Shown: one piece after another, positions 53,055-62,058 of the stretch
Layout: each line of letters opens with the position of its first letter
Numbering within the stretch: the first letter of the stretch is position 1
DNA from: Emcibacteraceae bacterium
GTDB taxonomy: Bacteria; Pseudomonadota; Alphaproteobacteria; Sphingomonadales; Emcibacteraceae
Reading direction: 5' to 3'
Assembly: GCA_041396985.1 (NCBI GenBank)
Contig: JAWKXO010000002.1
Coordinates: 128,501-192,500, forward strand
Length of the DNA stretch: 64,000 nt
Program-made: the position numbers and the translations under genes
Notes under the pieces: model-generated
Told to the model about the DNA's origin: nothing
Seen by the model: only the letters and a program-made list of their open reading frames with translations
Databases searched by the model: none

Positions 53055-56000
53055 TCAGAATGCATATTTCAGATCTAGATAACCATAGCGCCCTCTTGGA
53101 CTATGAAGTGCACTCATGAAGCCGAAATCTTCATCAGCCAGAGGAGGGGCTGTTCCAAATATATTATTCAGACCTGCTTTAATACTAAAGCCTTCCAGTG
53201 ATCCTTCCGTAAAGTCATATCCAACTGTCGCATTCACTGTTGTCCAGCTGTCAACTCTCCAATATATCGGATCACCATCAGGCCCGGGGATTGAAGCAGA
53301 AAGATCATTAACAGCACCGATATAATTTGCAAAGATGGTCGTTGTCCAGTTATCCTTAAACCAGCTCACACTTGCATTACCACGCAGCTTTGGACGATCA
53401 TTCTGCTCCAGAAGGTTGCCGCCACCGACCACAGTAATATTTGGATCATTCAGCGCTAAAATCGGATCATAGAGAGGGCCTAATGATTGCTCCGCTTTAA
53501 GAAGACGACTGGCGCTCACTGTGAAGCGGAAATCACCAATCGAGGTATCATTAAGAGAGTAGATAACCTGTGCATCAATTCCCGATACCACCCTGTCGTC
53601 AAGGTTCATGTATGGGTTAAGGCTCTGATAAGCCTCACCAATTGGCGCAACCCCGGAACCGGCGAAGAATGCATTGACTTCAGGTGTAGGCGCTGAACGG
53701 ATGATATTCGGATTTGGACCAAGGCCCAGTTTTCGCATAGCATAATCAAGCTTCAGGTTATCAATAACACTTACAATCCCAACGATTCCTGATTGTTTAA
53801 TTCTCCAGTAATCTGCTGTAAGAGTAAGACCTTCAATAGCGGAAGGCTGCCAAACAGCACCGAATGAAATACTGCTTGTGTTTTCAGGCTTTAGCTGATC
53901 ACTACCATAAGTCACACGGTCTGTTGATGTGTTATTGTAAAGATATCCTTGTATCGCATCCAATGTTGCATTGTTACAGTTAGCCAGACTATCTGTTAGT
54001 CCTTTTTGTACAGCCGCATCACAGAAATAATAATCCTGACGAGGGATCACAATAACCTGTTTTCCGGCTGAAGTTTGCGCCAGATTTGGTGCTTTAAATC
54101 CTAATGCCCATGAACCGCGGAACTGGAAGCCATCAACCGGATACCAAGAAGCCGCCACACGTGGCTTGATAACACTACCAACATCAGAGAAATCTTCATA
54201 TCTGCCCGCAATTTGAACATTCAATTCTTTTACAAATGGAATATCCATATCTTCGCTTACAAGCGGAAGGATCAGTTCACTTGAAACCGAAAATACATTG
54301 CGATCCCCATAACTGTCAGAATTCGGGCTTGAGCCAACCACATCACTGTCTAATATTGAACCAAATGGATTAGGTAGATCATAAGGAATAACGCCGGTCA
54401 TCCTGTCATCCCGATCATCCAGATATGTATGTCTGCGGAATTCTGCCCCAATCGCAAACCCGACATCACCCGCTGGCAATTCAAATAAAGCCGCGTTTGA
54501 TAATTTTAAGTCGGCAAGCAACAATGATGTTTTTGAATAGCGATCAACCGTTATTGTATAACGATTAACAGTTGCTTCCGGGTTTGGAGTTTCATCAACA
54601 GCGTTGTCTGTATAGGCCCCCGCACCATTAAACGGATTATAGGCAAGTGGCGTATTAAGACCAAGTGTCTGAATAAACTCAGTCGCACTGATACGACCAG
54701 CACTACTGTCATCTGTTTCAGATTCAGAATAGACAAAAGCGGTATCAAAGTCCCAGTCACCAATTTCACCTTTTAACCCCTGAACAACTCTGAAACTTTC
54801 ATCAATTACTGTCGTGATACGTTTTCTTTCCATTGTCAGCAGTCTAGTGCCAAACCGGCTGCCTAATGGAATGTCCAAACCCTCTGCAGGGACCTGATTA
54901 ATATCGAGCCCCGGCAGACGGTTTGGATTGGGTTGTCCATTATCAAGAGTAATTTGTCCGAATGGGTTCCAGTAGTTACTGGCCGGAATCCAGAGCGGAC
55001 TGTGAGAAAGTGGCCCAACGTTGCCTTTACCATAATCGTAAGTGCTTTTTGCTGTGTAATAGCCAAGCTCCGTATACATTTCCCAACCATTTTCAAATTC
55101 GGTTGTAATCATGCTGTACAGATTTATTCTTTTTGAAGCTGGAATCAGCTGCCGATCATAAGCACTGTTGTAACGAAGTGATGGATCTGTAACAGCTTTA
55201 TCTGTCAAACAATAGTCAGTTGCACCAACCAAACTTGCCGTACAATTGCCAAGACTTGTCGGTTGAATACTGAACCGTCCGGTATCAGACGTAATCTGAA
55301 CCCCATTTTGTGTAATTGGAATTCCCACTCCATCATGGGTCTGGGCAACATATACACCCCAAGGTGTCGCTGTAGAATCATTTCTGAAGTCCAGATCGCC
55401 CTCAAACGGCGTTCCCACCACGAGAGGACGTCTGTCGGTCTGTGCTGAATATTCACGTTCGCGAGCGTACATTGGGTCCCGTTCAAACCGGTTAACGCTG
55501 AAGACGATATGGGTCTTATCATTATTCACTCTAAAGCCTGCAATGGAGTTTAACGTTAATTCATCCATACCAGTTCCGAATGACTTACCGTAACGTGATG
55601 TCACTTCAAGCCCTTCGTAATCACTTCTAAGAACAGTATTGATAACACCGGCAACAGCATCAGTACCATAAATCGCAGAAGCACCGTCCCTTAGCACTTC
55701 AACGCGGTCTAGTCCCATAACGGGTATGGCATTCATGTTAACAGTGACTTCCGGTACATTCTGTTCATTAGGTTGAGCGCCCGGATGGTCAACAAGTCGT
55801 CTCCCGTTCATCAGCACCAGAGTGTTCCCTGCGCCTAATGTTCTTAAGTTTATACTTGCCACGTCACCCCGGGCAGAGTTAACACCATAATATTGCGAGT
55901 TACTCGAATTTCCGCCAAAAGTCATAGAACCTGCACTTGGCAATGTTCTGAACAGTTCGTCACCTGATGCCGCGCCAATTGCCTGAATATCTTCAGATTT

Positions 56001-56522
56001 CATTGAAGTAACAGGAAGTGTCCCTGTAACACGCGCCCCTTTAATTTGTGACCCTACAGCAACAATAACTTCGACTGGCATGGCGTCTGCCTGATCAGCC
56101 GTTTCGTCTGCTTGTGAAACTGCCAGATTTTCCTGATAGTCCTCTGCATAGGATATTTTTTGGAACCCTGCTTTATGTATGGGATTATTAGCCATTACCA
56201 GAATGGCTCCTGAAGAATCTTCTCGTATCGTCAGGTTAGATCCGCTTAAAAGCTGGTGCAGCGCATCTTCTCTAGTAGAAGAGCCGTAAATACCGTCTGT
56301 CCAGATGCCTTCCAACTGTTCATCTCGGTATATCAGCTGTACACCAGACTGATTAATATACTCATTAAGAGCTTCTTTTAAACTCCCTGCCTCAATATTA
56401 AAGTTTGTGATAGAATTGCTATTCTGGGCATAGCCTGAACTACCCAATGAAATAGCTATTACACTCACTCCGGCAATTAGAGATCGTTTAAAATTCTTCA
56501 TTCTTTTTGACTTTAATTTCAT
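53055..56522 (-). CDS. TonB-dependent receptor with N-terminal STN signalling domain
   Basis: From the ATG at 56522 (behind GGAGAGGACAAAG) the protein is 1155 residues: signal peptide, an STN domain (about 40-110; FNIEAGSLKEALNEYINQSG), a plug domain (about 170-290; VEVIVAVGSQIKGARVTG then INLRTLGAGNTLVLMNGRRLVDH), and a 22-strand barrel ending in the usual aromatic YLDLKYAF. It is an outer-membrane transducer of the FecA type that moves a ligand with TonB and signals to the FecR-like protein. The ligand is unknown: iron chelate, sugar or peptide are all possible. The frame opening at 56588 has no better site. Confidence 0.9.
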   Translation of the reverse strand: MKLKSKRMKNFKRSLIAGVSVIAISLGSSGYAQNSNSITNFNIEAGSLKEALNEYINQSGVQLIYRDEQLEGIWTDGIYGSSTREDALHQLLSGSNLTIREDSSGAILVMANNPIHKAGFQKISYAEDYQENLAVSQADETADQADAMPVEVIVAVGSQIKGARVTGTLPVTSMKSEDIQAIGAASGDELFRTLPSAGSMTFGGNSSNSQYYGVNSARGDVASINLRTLGAGNTLVLMNGRRLVDHPGAQPNEQNVPEVTVNMNAIPVMGLDRVEVLRDGASAIYGTDAVAGVINTVLRSDYEGLEVTSRYGKSFGTGMDELTLNSIAGFRVNNDKTHIVFSVNRFERDPMYAREREYSAQTDRRPLVVGTPFEGDLDFRNDSTATPWGVYVAQTHDGVGIPITQNGVQITSDTGRFSIQPTSLGNCTASLVGATDYCLTDKAVTDPSLRYNSAYDRQLIPASKRINLYSMITTEFENGWEMYTELGYYTAKSTYDYGKGNVGPLSHSPLWIPASNYWNPFGQITLDNGQPNPNRLPGLDINQVPAEGLDIPLGSRFGTRLLTMERKRITTVIDESFRVVQGLKGEIGDWDFDTAFVYSESETDDSSAGRISATEFIQTLGLNTPLAYNPFNGAGAYTDNAVDETPNPEATVNRYTITVDRYSKTSLLLADLKLSNAALFELPAGDVGFAIGAEFRRHTYLDDRDDRMTGVIPYDLPNPFGSILDSDVVGSSPNSDSYGDRNVFSVSSELILPLVSEDMDIPFVKELNVQIAGRYEDFSDVGSVIKPRVAASWYPVDGFQFRGSWALGFKAPNLAQTSAGKQVIVIPRQDYYFCDAAVQKGLTDSLANCNNATLDAIQGYLYNNTSTDRVTYGSDQLKPENTSSISFGAVWQPSAIEGLTLTADYWRIKQSGIVGIVSVIDNLKLDYAMRKLGLGPNPNIIRSAPTPEVNAFFAGSGVAPIGEAYQSLNPYMNLDDRVVSGIDAQVIYSLNDTSIGDFRFTVSASRLLKAEQSLGPLYDPILALNDPNITVVGGGNLLEQNDRPKLRGNASVSWFKDNWTTTIFANYIGAVNDLSASIPGPDGDPIYWRVDSWTTVNATVGYDFTEGSLEGFSIKAGLNNIFGTAPPLADEDFGFMSALHSPRGRYGYLDLKYAF

Positions 56523-56651
56523 GCTTTGTCCTCTCCTATTATCTCGGCATTCGTTGCTTTTGCCGCAATTTTTACCGATATTTTGCAAAACGATTATTCA
56601 TCGTTCCTTATCAGGACGAACAAAACTTGTATTTCCTTCAAAATAAAAAAA

Positions 56652-57677
56652 TTATGCCTCTATTGAGATTTTATCATTCAGGCGTGAGATGTGAAATCCA
56701 AATCCTTCTTCCAATAATCTTAAGAAACCTTCCAGATTATCTGATTTAAATCTTCCGCTCACCAACATTCTGGCAATCTTTTGATCTTTTATGACAAACT
56801 CAACTTTATGATAACGGCTGAATTCTTCAGCTGCTTCTTCCAGTGTTCTTTTATCCAGAACAATATATCCATGCCGCCAGCTGAGCTCTCTTTCTACTGC
56901 ATCACGGCCTTTATTAAGAACCAGTAATGTACCATGTTCTGTTTTTGCAATATCTCCAGGCAGAATGACTGTTGGTGGAGCAGCATTCTTTGATGTTCCT
57001 TCACCAATTGCGACGCGTCCTTCCGTTACTGCGACCTCAATTTCACCCGCGTTTCTATAAACAGCAAATTTTGTCCCCAATACAGTAACTGTGTGATCTC
57101 CGGCAATGATTCTAAATGGCCTGTTTGCATCGTGTGAAACTTCAAAAAAAGCTTCCCCGCGATCCAGCCTGATGACGCGTTCATTTTTGGCCATTTGAAC
57201 AGTAAATTTTGTGTCTGAATTTAATTCAACCGTTGAGCCATCTATAAGTGGAACAACTTCATGTCCCCCCTTTGCCGTCTGGTACGTTTTTGCATCCTGA
57301 CCACTTTCAAAAGTTCTGAACCCAATCAGTAAAACAATAAGCAAGCAAGCTGCCGCAAGTAATCCACCAACCTTTTTATAATTTGGCTTGCTATCAGATT
57401 GATCATTAGTCAATTTAACTTCAGGTTTGGAGTGCGGTGATTTTAAAGCACTCATACGACCCGTACGTTTCCAGATTGACAATAATCGCAACAGGGCAAC
57501 CCTGTTCGTAATTGATTTTTCCAACCAGACTGAGAATTCTACATTATGACTTGCATAGTCATCTAAACAGACAGTTCGGTCGCCATAATGACTATCAATT
57601 CTGGCAAGCCATTTTGCAGCTTCCAATTCAACATTTTCGGCAGATGGAAGAGCTGAATTCTGTTCTGCTTTTCTCAT
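56652..57677 (-). CDS. FecR-like anti-sigma factor with C-terminal STN-like segment
   Basis: The 341-residue protein has an N-terminal cytoplasmic DUF4880-type region (KWLARIDSHYGDRTV), one transmembrane helix (VGGLLAAACLLIVLLIGF, about 105-122), and a periplasmic FecR domain (TAKGGHEVVPLIDGSTVELN, RVIRLDRGEAFFEV). A C-terminal STN-like segment of about 70 residues follows (VLDKRTLEEAAEEFSRYHK). It binds the sigma factor and senses the receptor's STN domain in the periplasm. Its start overlaps the sigma gene stop by four bases. Confidence 0.9.
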   Translation of the reverse strand: MRKAEQNSALPSAENVELEAAKWLARIDSHYGDRTVCLDDYASHNVEFSVWLEKSITNRVALLRLLSIWKRTGRMSALKSPHSKPEVKLTNDQSDSKPNYKKVGGLLAAACLLIVLLIGFRTFESGQDAKTYQTAKGGHEVVPLIDGSTVELNSDTKFTVQMAKNERVIRLDRGEAFFEVSHDANRPFRIIAGDHTVTVLGTKFAVYRNAGEIEVAVTEGRVAIGEGTSKNAAPPTVILPGDIAKTEHGTLLVLNKGRDAVERELSWRHGYIVLDKRTLEEAAEEFSRYHKVEFVIKDQKIARMLVSGRFKSDNLEGFLRLLEEGFGFHISRLNDKISIEA

Positions 57678-58261
57678 ATTTCTTCTCCTGCGTCGGCCTT
57701 GCGATTTATTTTAGAGTTAAATTTACACGCAGCAATTTCTGAAACAAATCTTAAGGCTTCACTAAGACGTAATACGCCCCTCTGTATATGTGCCTCAACG
57801 GCAGCTTCGGTAATCCCTAACTGATTTGCTGTTTCTTTTTGCGAATACCCCCAAACTCTACGCAATTCAACTACTTTCCGACAATTTCCTGGCAATGACT
57901 CAAGCGCGACCTGTAGATGCTTTAATTCCTGTCGCGATGATATCTGCTCTTCTATTCCTACTTCTTCATTTATAACATTTAATGCTTCTATATCCATAAC
58001 GGCTTCAATTCGAACAACCTGCTCTCTTCTGATCATATCACATAGCAGATTTCGCGCAGTTGCAAAAATGAAAGATTTAATACGCATTGGCCGCTCTTTT
58101 TGAGCTGCCGCATATACTCTTGCCAGAACTTCCTGGCACAAATCATTTACTTCTGAGGAATTATCCTGCCAATTACGATATAAGAAGCGCATCAATGCCT
58201 GCTCATGCGGCAATACGCTATCCATAAACCACTCATCAAGGCTTTCTTTTCCATTATTCAT
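57674..58261 (-). CDS. ECF sigma factor, FecI-like
   Basis: The 195-residue protein has region 2 (LMRFLYRNWQDNSSEVNDLCQ and SFIFATARNLLCDMIRRE) and region 4 (LESLPGNCRKVVELRRVWGYSQ, KETANQLGITEAAVEAHIQRG) of FecI-group ECF sigma factors. It is controlled by the FecR-like protein and should transcribe the receptor gene. The three genes form one minus-strand cassette; a 130-bp gap before the receptor could carry its target promoter. Confidence 0.93.
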   Translation of the reverse strand: MNNGKESLDEWFMDSVLPHEQALMRFLYRNWQDNSSEVNDLCQEVLARVYAAAQKERPMRIKSFIFATARNLLCDMIRREQVVRIEAVMDIEALNVINEEVGIEEQISSRQELKHLQVALESLPGNCRKVVELRRVWGYSQKETANQLGITEAAVEAHIQRGVLRLSEALRFVSEIAACKFNSKINRKADAGEEI

Positions 58262-58523
58262 TACCGCTCTTCACCTGTTTCAAATATAAAACCCCTAAGT
58301 CTAGTATAAGACGAAACTGTTGCAAAAATCCTTCACAAAAAAATAAATATATTTTTCTGTATTATTACAGTTCCTATTTATGCATAATTACTCTTATCTT
58401 AAGCAAGTAATATATAGTCAGCTCAATATCCGTACATTGACAATACAAAAAGTTTTTTGATAGGCTGATGGGCTATGGCAAAGGCTATATATAGATAACA
58501 ACCTTTTACAAGGACAATGTTGC

Positions 58524-59221
58524 GTGAAAATAAGGTGGATATTTCTTCCTTTTTTAATAGTAGTTTTTCAAAATCAATCCGTTATCTCTGCAGAGTCACC
58601 GTGGACAGAGAAGAAACTGGGTAGTTTAAGCTTAAAAGCTGCGCAGGCAGCAAAAAACAGGAATTGGTCTGAAGCAATAATTTATTCAAAACAACTGCTT
58701 GAAGGGACCAAAGAAATTGAAAAACCAAATAGTACAAGATACATAAATTTCTTAAAAGATTTTAACAGGTATCATGATAAGGCAGGAAGACTGAATGAAG
58801 TTGCGTCAAGCGTAAAAGAGGCCTATTTCCTCTCTAAAGAAAACCTAGGCATCACACACCAACAACAAAAATGTGCCGGACATTATATTATAAATTACTT
58901 ATATCCAATAAGAGTTATTCCGCCGCAATACCTTTGGTTCTTGAAAATATTTCTATTTTGAAAGAAGGACGTAACGATAATTACAAGCACCTACAATATT
59001 TAAAACAACTTTACTCATTATATGGCTTATCGGGACAGTTACAAAAAGAGGAGACAACACTCAAAGAATTCCTTTCCCTTAGCAAAACTTTTTATAACAG
59101 GTCAGATGAGGATAATATCAATGTCATTATTAACCTCGCCAATAATTATTGCCGACAAGGTAAGCTGGATGAATTTCAGCGCCTCGCTGACCAGTATAAT
59201 TTAAAATATTTTTGTGAATGA
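58524..59221 (+). pseudogene. Exported helical-repeat (TPR-like) protein, frameshifted
   Basis: Two frames give one protein. The first part, from GTG 58524 (signal peptide MKIRWIFLPFLIVVF, SAESPW), has paired helices such as AAQAAKNRNWSEAIIYSKQL and is read through to the A-run at 58867-58871. The second part begins with MCRTLYYKLLISNKSYSAAI and continues to 59221. Adding one A to the five-A run joins them without loss. The repeats look like degenerate TPRs of a periplasmic protein. No partner is known; it follows the FecI gene divergently. Confidence 0.65.
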
Positions 59222-59229
59222 GATTACGA

Positions 59230-59323
59230 GGGGTTGGATTTAGTGTCCGCTTCCGCTTTGCGGATCGCTCCATGACCTTAGTGCCTTATCGCGAGACACT
59301 GTCTCGCTGCGCCTGCGGCTGAC
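59230..59323. repeat. 93-bp intergenic repeat, copy 1
   Basis: A GC-rich block in an A/T-rich spacer, about 92% identical to 61807-61899. It starts with GGGGTTGGATTT, the complement of the 3' end of the initiator tRNA, and contains two hairpins: a GCGAGACA-C-TGTCTCGC palindrome (59291-59307) and TCCGC...GCGGA around 59246-59263. It is not protein-coding in either strand. Confidence 0.8.
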
Positions 59324-59777
59324 ACGATGGCCTTCTGGTTAGGAACCTGATTAATATATGATTAAAATATTGAAATTCTAACAACAATATAATTCAAAAA
59401 AATTATGTGCCAGAAAATGTGTTAGACTGAGTTTTCCGCGTTTTCTCAATGTGTATATCATAAATTAGTGAATACAGACCGCTTAGAACTGTTGAGACAC
59501 ATTTAGTTATCTTTTAGATATGCATTTGGTCAGTCACTCTTACTATACATGCTTTATTGAAACAACTCATTATTTCAATTTGATCAAACGAAAACGTTAT
59601 GTTATAACTTTGCATTTTAAAGAAGCTATTCTATTTTACAATTTTAACCAAAACAGATTCATTGCATTAAAGAAGTTCTTCTCACTATCGACCCAACAAC
59701 TGGATTTCCTAAACTAAGTACAATGCAAGCAGGCTCGAATATCACAAATGATTGAACCAATGGAAGGAGTAGTATAA
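59324..59777. other. Long AT-rich spacer before the COG0523 operon
   Basis: 454 bp without a credible gene. A 65-codon frame (59520-59717) has no ribosome site and odd composition. The region holds the candidate Zur box (59596-59608) and a possible promoter next to it (TTGCAT at 59610-59615, TATTTT at 59632-59637), so the operon may have a leader of about 140 bases. Confidence 0.6.
59596..59608 (+). promoter_or_regulatory. Candidate Zur box
   Basis: GTTATGTTATAAC matches the core consensus GTTATA-N-TATAAC at all but one position. It lies just upstream of a possible -35 and about 170 bases before a COG0523 GTPase and a DUF1826 gene, both families repeatedly found under Zur. Repression under zinc sufficiency is the inference. 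Confidence 0.55.
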
Positions 59778-61007
59778 ATGGACCTAAACCCCAATGACCG
59801 ACGATTACCCGTTACAGTGCTTTCCGGCTTTCTTGGTGCCGGAAAAACCACACTTATGAACCATGTGCTCAATAACCGTGAAGGTCATCGTGTTGCGGTT
59901 ATCGTTAATGACATGAGCGAGGTAAATATCGATGCGGATCTAATTCGTAACGGCGGGGCAAATTTATCACGCACAGATGAGAAACTGGTGGAAATGACCA
60001 ATGGCTGCATATGCTGTACGCTTAGGGACGATCTGCTCGCCGAAGTCAGACGATTGGCAGAAGAAGACCGGTTTGACTATCTGCTGATTGAATCCACCGG
60101 CATCTCTGAGCCTCTGCCTGTTGCAACCACGTTTGAGTTTCGTGACGAAGATGGTAATTGTTTGTCCGATGTTGCACGACTTGATACGATGGTAACAGTG
60201 GTAGATACGCTTAATCTCCTGAAAGATTATTCAAGCCATGATTTTTTAAAAGACCGCGGTGAAAGTTTAGGCGATGAAGATAACCGGTCTCTCGTCGATC
60301 TGCTTGTCGATCAAATTGAATTTGCCGACATTATCATTCTCAACAAATTTGCTGATGCCGGTGTGGAAAACCAGGATGCTGCCCGGAAAATTGTCATGTC
60401 GCTCAACCCCGACGCAGAGATTATCGAAACAGATTATAGCGCAGTACCACCTGACCGAATATTTAATACCGGCCTGTTTGATTTTGAGACCGCCCATGAC
60501 CACCCCTTGTGGGTTAAGGAACTATACGGTTTTGCTGAACATAAGCCGGAAACCGATGAATATGGTGTTTCCTCATTTGTGTACCGGGCTAGACGACCAT
60601 TTGATCCGCAGAAGATTCACGATCTCCTGACAAAGCAATTACCGGGTGTGATCCGCGCAAAAGGGCATTTTTGGGTCGCCACAAAACCCAACTGGGTTGC
60701 AGAATTTTCACTTGCAGGGGCATTGAGCAGTATCAAGCCGCTCGGAACATGGTGGGCTGCTGTACCAAAGTCTCGCTGGCCAGATAACCCGGAAGCTCTT
60801 GCCCATTTGAAAAAGTTCTGGAAAGAACCACACGGAGACAGGCGCCAGGAACTCGTTTTTATTGGGGCTGGAATGGATTCTGAAGGTCTGATAGCAGCAC
60901 TCGACGATGCGTTGATCGACGAAGCCTGCGTCTATAAACAAAAGGATTGGATTGGCGCACCAGACCCTTTCCCCAATTGGGAGCGTGCTGATGAGGTTGA
61001 GCAATGA
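59778..61007 (+). CDS. COG0523/CobW-family GTPase, probable zinc chaperone
   Basis: The 409-residue protein has the P-loop GFLGAGKTT (17-25), the metal-binding CxCC motif Cys77-x-Cys79-Cys80 (TNGCICCTLRDD), and the CobW C-terminal domain (residues about 270-400; ARRPFDPQKIHDLL, RQELVFIGAGMD). Such GTPases deliver metal, mainly zinc, to target enzymes when metal is scarce (ZigA/ZagA/ZNG1 type). GGAAGGAG is 8 bases before the ATG. The Zur-like box and the partner DUF1826 gene (4-base overlap) support zinc over cobalamin. Confidence 0.9.
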   Translation: MDLNPNDRRLPVTVLSGFLGAGKTTLMNHVLNNREGHRVAVIVNDMSEVNIDADLIRNGGANLSRTDEKLVEMTNGCICCTLRDDLLAEVRRLAEEDRFDYLLIESTGISEPLPVATTFEFRDEDGNCLSDVARLDTMVTVVDTLNLLKDYSSHDFLKDRGESLGDEDNRSLVDLLVDQIEFADIIILNKFADAGVENQDAARKIVMSLNPDAEIIETDYSAVPPDRIFNTGLFDFETAHDHPLWVKELYGFAEHKPETDEYGVSSFVYRARRPFDPQKIHDLLTKQLPGVIRAKGHFWVATKPNWVAEFSLAGALSSIKPLGTWWAAVPKSRWPDNPEALAHLKKFWKEPHGDRRQELVFIGAGMDSEGLIAALDDALIDEACVYKQKDWIGAPDPFPNWERADEVEQ

Positions 61008-61645
61008 TCCAGACTGCTCTTTCAAACCCAGTCCATGCTGATAGCATTATCGAAGGTGAGGAGGCTGATGTGCTGAACAATATCACATCGCCGGATTGTA
61101 GCATTGCCATTTACCTTAGGCAGCCTGAAGCAACTTTGCAGGAGTGGCTCGATACGATACCACCCGAAAAACTGCCAAAAGCACGTCTGACTTTGCAAAA
61201 GGATAAGGTCAAAGATGCGATGGTTACCGTGTTCAGTGAGTGCAGCATCGCCGATAACCCCAATAGTCAAATACTGGCTGAAGACATAAACTCTCTAGCT
61301 CAATTGTTCGCTAAAATAATGAAGACAAACTCGATAAACCTGCGCCTGGATGTTGTAAACGACAATGCCTGCAGGAAATTCCATCAGGACAATGTCGCCG
61401 CCCGCCTCTTGTGCAGTTATCGCGGAAGGGGTACAGAATATGGCATTTACAGCGCAACCCCCATGCCGGACGTGATCTACGAACTGCCAAAGCAGGCTGT
61501 TGGCATTTTCAAAGGTCGCCGCTGGACCCCGGCTCCTTCAACAGTCATTTATCACCGATCCCCACCGATCGAAGGCAGTGGCGAGACAAGGCTGCTTCTG
61601 GTTATTGACAAGGCCTCTTCTGAAAATAACTGCGATTGCTGCTAA
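61004..61645 (+). CDS. DUF1826 domain protein (zinc-limitation-associated)
   Basis: The 213-residue protein matches the DUF1826 family: KFHQDNVAARLLCSYRGRGTEY, and IYHRSPPIEGSGETRLLLVID near the C-terminus. His, Asp and Arg in the first block resemble a 2-oxoglutarate-oxygenase-like metal site, which is only suggestive. The tail ends NNCDCC, so three cysteines (210, 212, 213) could bind metal. It overlaps the GTPase gene by four bases. The family often accompanies COG0523 genes under Zur. Confidence 0.75.
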   Translation: MIQTALSNPVHADSIIEGEEADVLNNITSPDCSIAIYLRQPEATLQEWLDTIPPEKLPKARLTLQKDKVKDAMVTVFSECSIADNPNSQILAEDINSLAQLFAKIMKTNSINLRLDVVNDNACRKFHQDNVAARLLCSYRGRGTEYGIYSATPMPDVIYELPKQAVGIFKGRRWTPAPSTVIYHRSPPIEGSGETRLLLVIDKASSENNCDCC

Positions 61646-61797
61646 AATCAGGAATTTGCCTTCGCTGCGTTGGATTTACCGTCGGTCGCTATGCTTCCTC
61701 CGTTGCCTACGGACTGGCGTCCTCCGGCCGAACCGGTTGGTTCATTCCTGACCCACCACAAAATAAAAAAGGGTCCCTGGTGGGACCCTCTTTTTAT
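61646..61797. other. Spacer with diverged GC-rich hairpins
   Basis: After the DUF1826 stop, a GC-rich stretch (about 61660-61740) contains small hairpins such as TCCG-TTGCCTA-CGGA and a GTTGGATTTA motif, recalling the repeats nearby but too diverged to align fully. The strong terminator at 61761-61800 follows. No gene is visible. Confidence 0.5.
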
Positions 61798-61800
61798 TTG
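61761..61800. terminator. Bidirectional intrinsic terminator
   Basis: GGGTCCC (61771-61777), loop TGGT, GGGACCC (61782-61788), flanked by an A-rich tract on the left and T-rich tract on the right. It ends the zinc operon (plus strand) and would also stop minus-strand transcripts coming from the tRNA side. Confidence 0.85.
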
Positions 61801-61818
61801 GTTGCGGGGGTTGGATTT
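61798..61818 (-). repeat. Duplicate of the initiator tRNA 3' end
   Basis: These 21 bases are identical to 61981-62001, the last ~20 bases of the initiator tRNA including CCA. No matching 5' half follows, so this is a remnant. It is immediately followed, on the minus strand, by a terminator, as the true tRNA is. It forms one edge of repeat copy 2. Confidence 0.8.
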
Positions 61819-61899
61819 AGTGTTCGCTTCCGCTTTGCGGAATGCTCCATGACCTTCGCGCTTATCGCGAGACACTGTCTCGCTGCGCCTGCGGTTGAC
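61807..61899. repeat. 93-bp intergenic repeat, copy 2
   Basis: About 92% identical to 59230-59323, with the same GCGAGACA-C-TGTCTCGC palindrome. Its left edge is the tRNA 3' remnant at 61798-61818. It lies between the bidirectional terminator and the tRNA terminator, outside any transcript that is clearly needed. Confidence 0.8.
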
Positions 61900-61945
61900 C
61901 CAACTTTTTCGTTAGTTCAAATCTGACCAACGCATACTAAAACAC

Positions 61946-61970
61946 AAAAACCACCCCGGATTTGGGGTGG
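61946..61970 (-). terminator. Terminator after the initiator tRNA
   Basis: CCACCCC (61951-61957) pairs with GGGGTGG (61964-61970), with TTTTT after it on the minus strand. It lies 11 bases downstream of the tRNA 3' end. Confidence 0.85.
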
Positions 61971-61981
61971 TTTTGATGTTT

Positions 61982-62058
<77 letters not shown>

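Noticed and set aside
59520..59717. 65-codon reading frame upstream of the COG0523 gene
   Set aside because: No ribosome site, composition rich in Phe/Tyr/His/Lys typical of A/T-rich noncoding DNA, and it overlaps the candidate Zur box and promoter.
59230..61899. Repeat pair as a CRISPR remnant
   Set aside because: Only two copies, 2.5 kb apart, 93 bases long, without regular spacers or cas genes.
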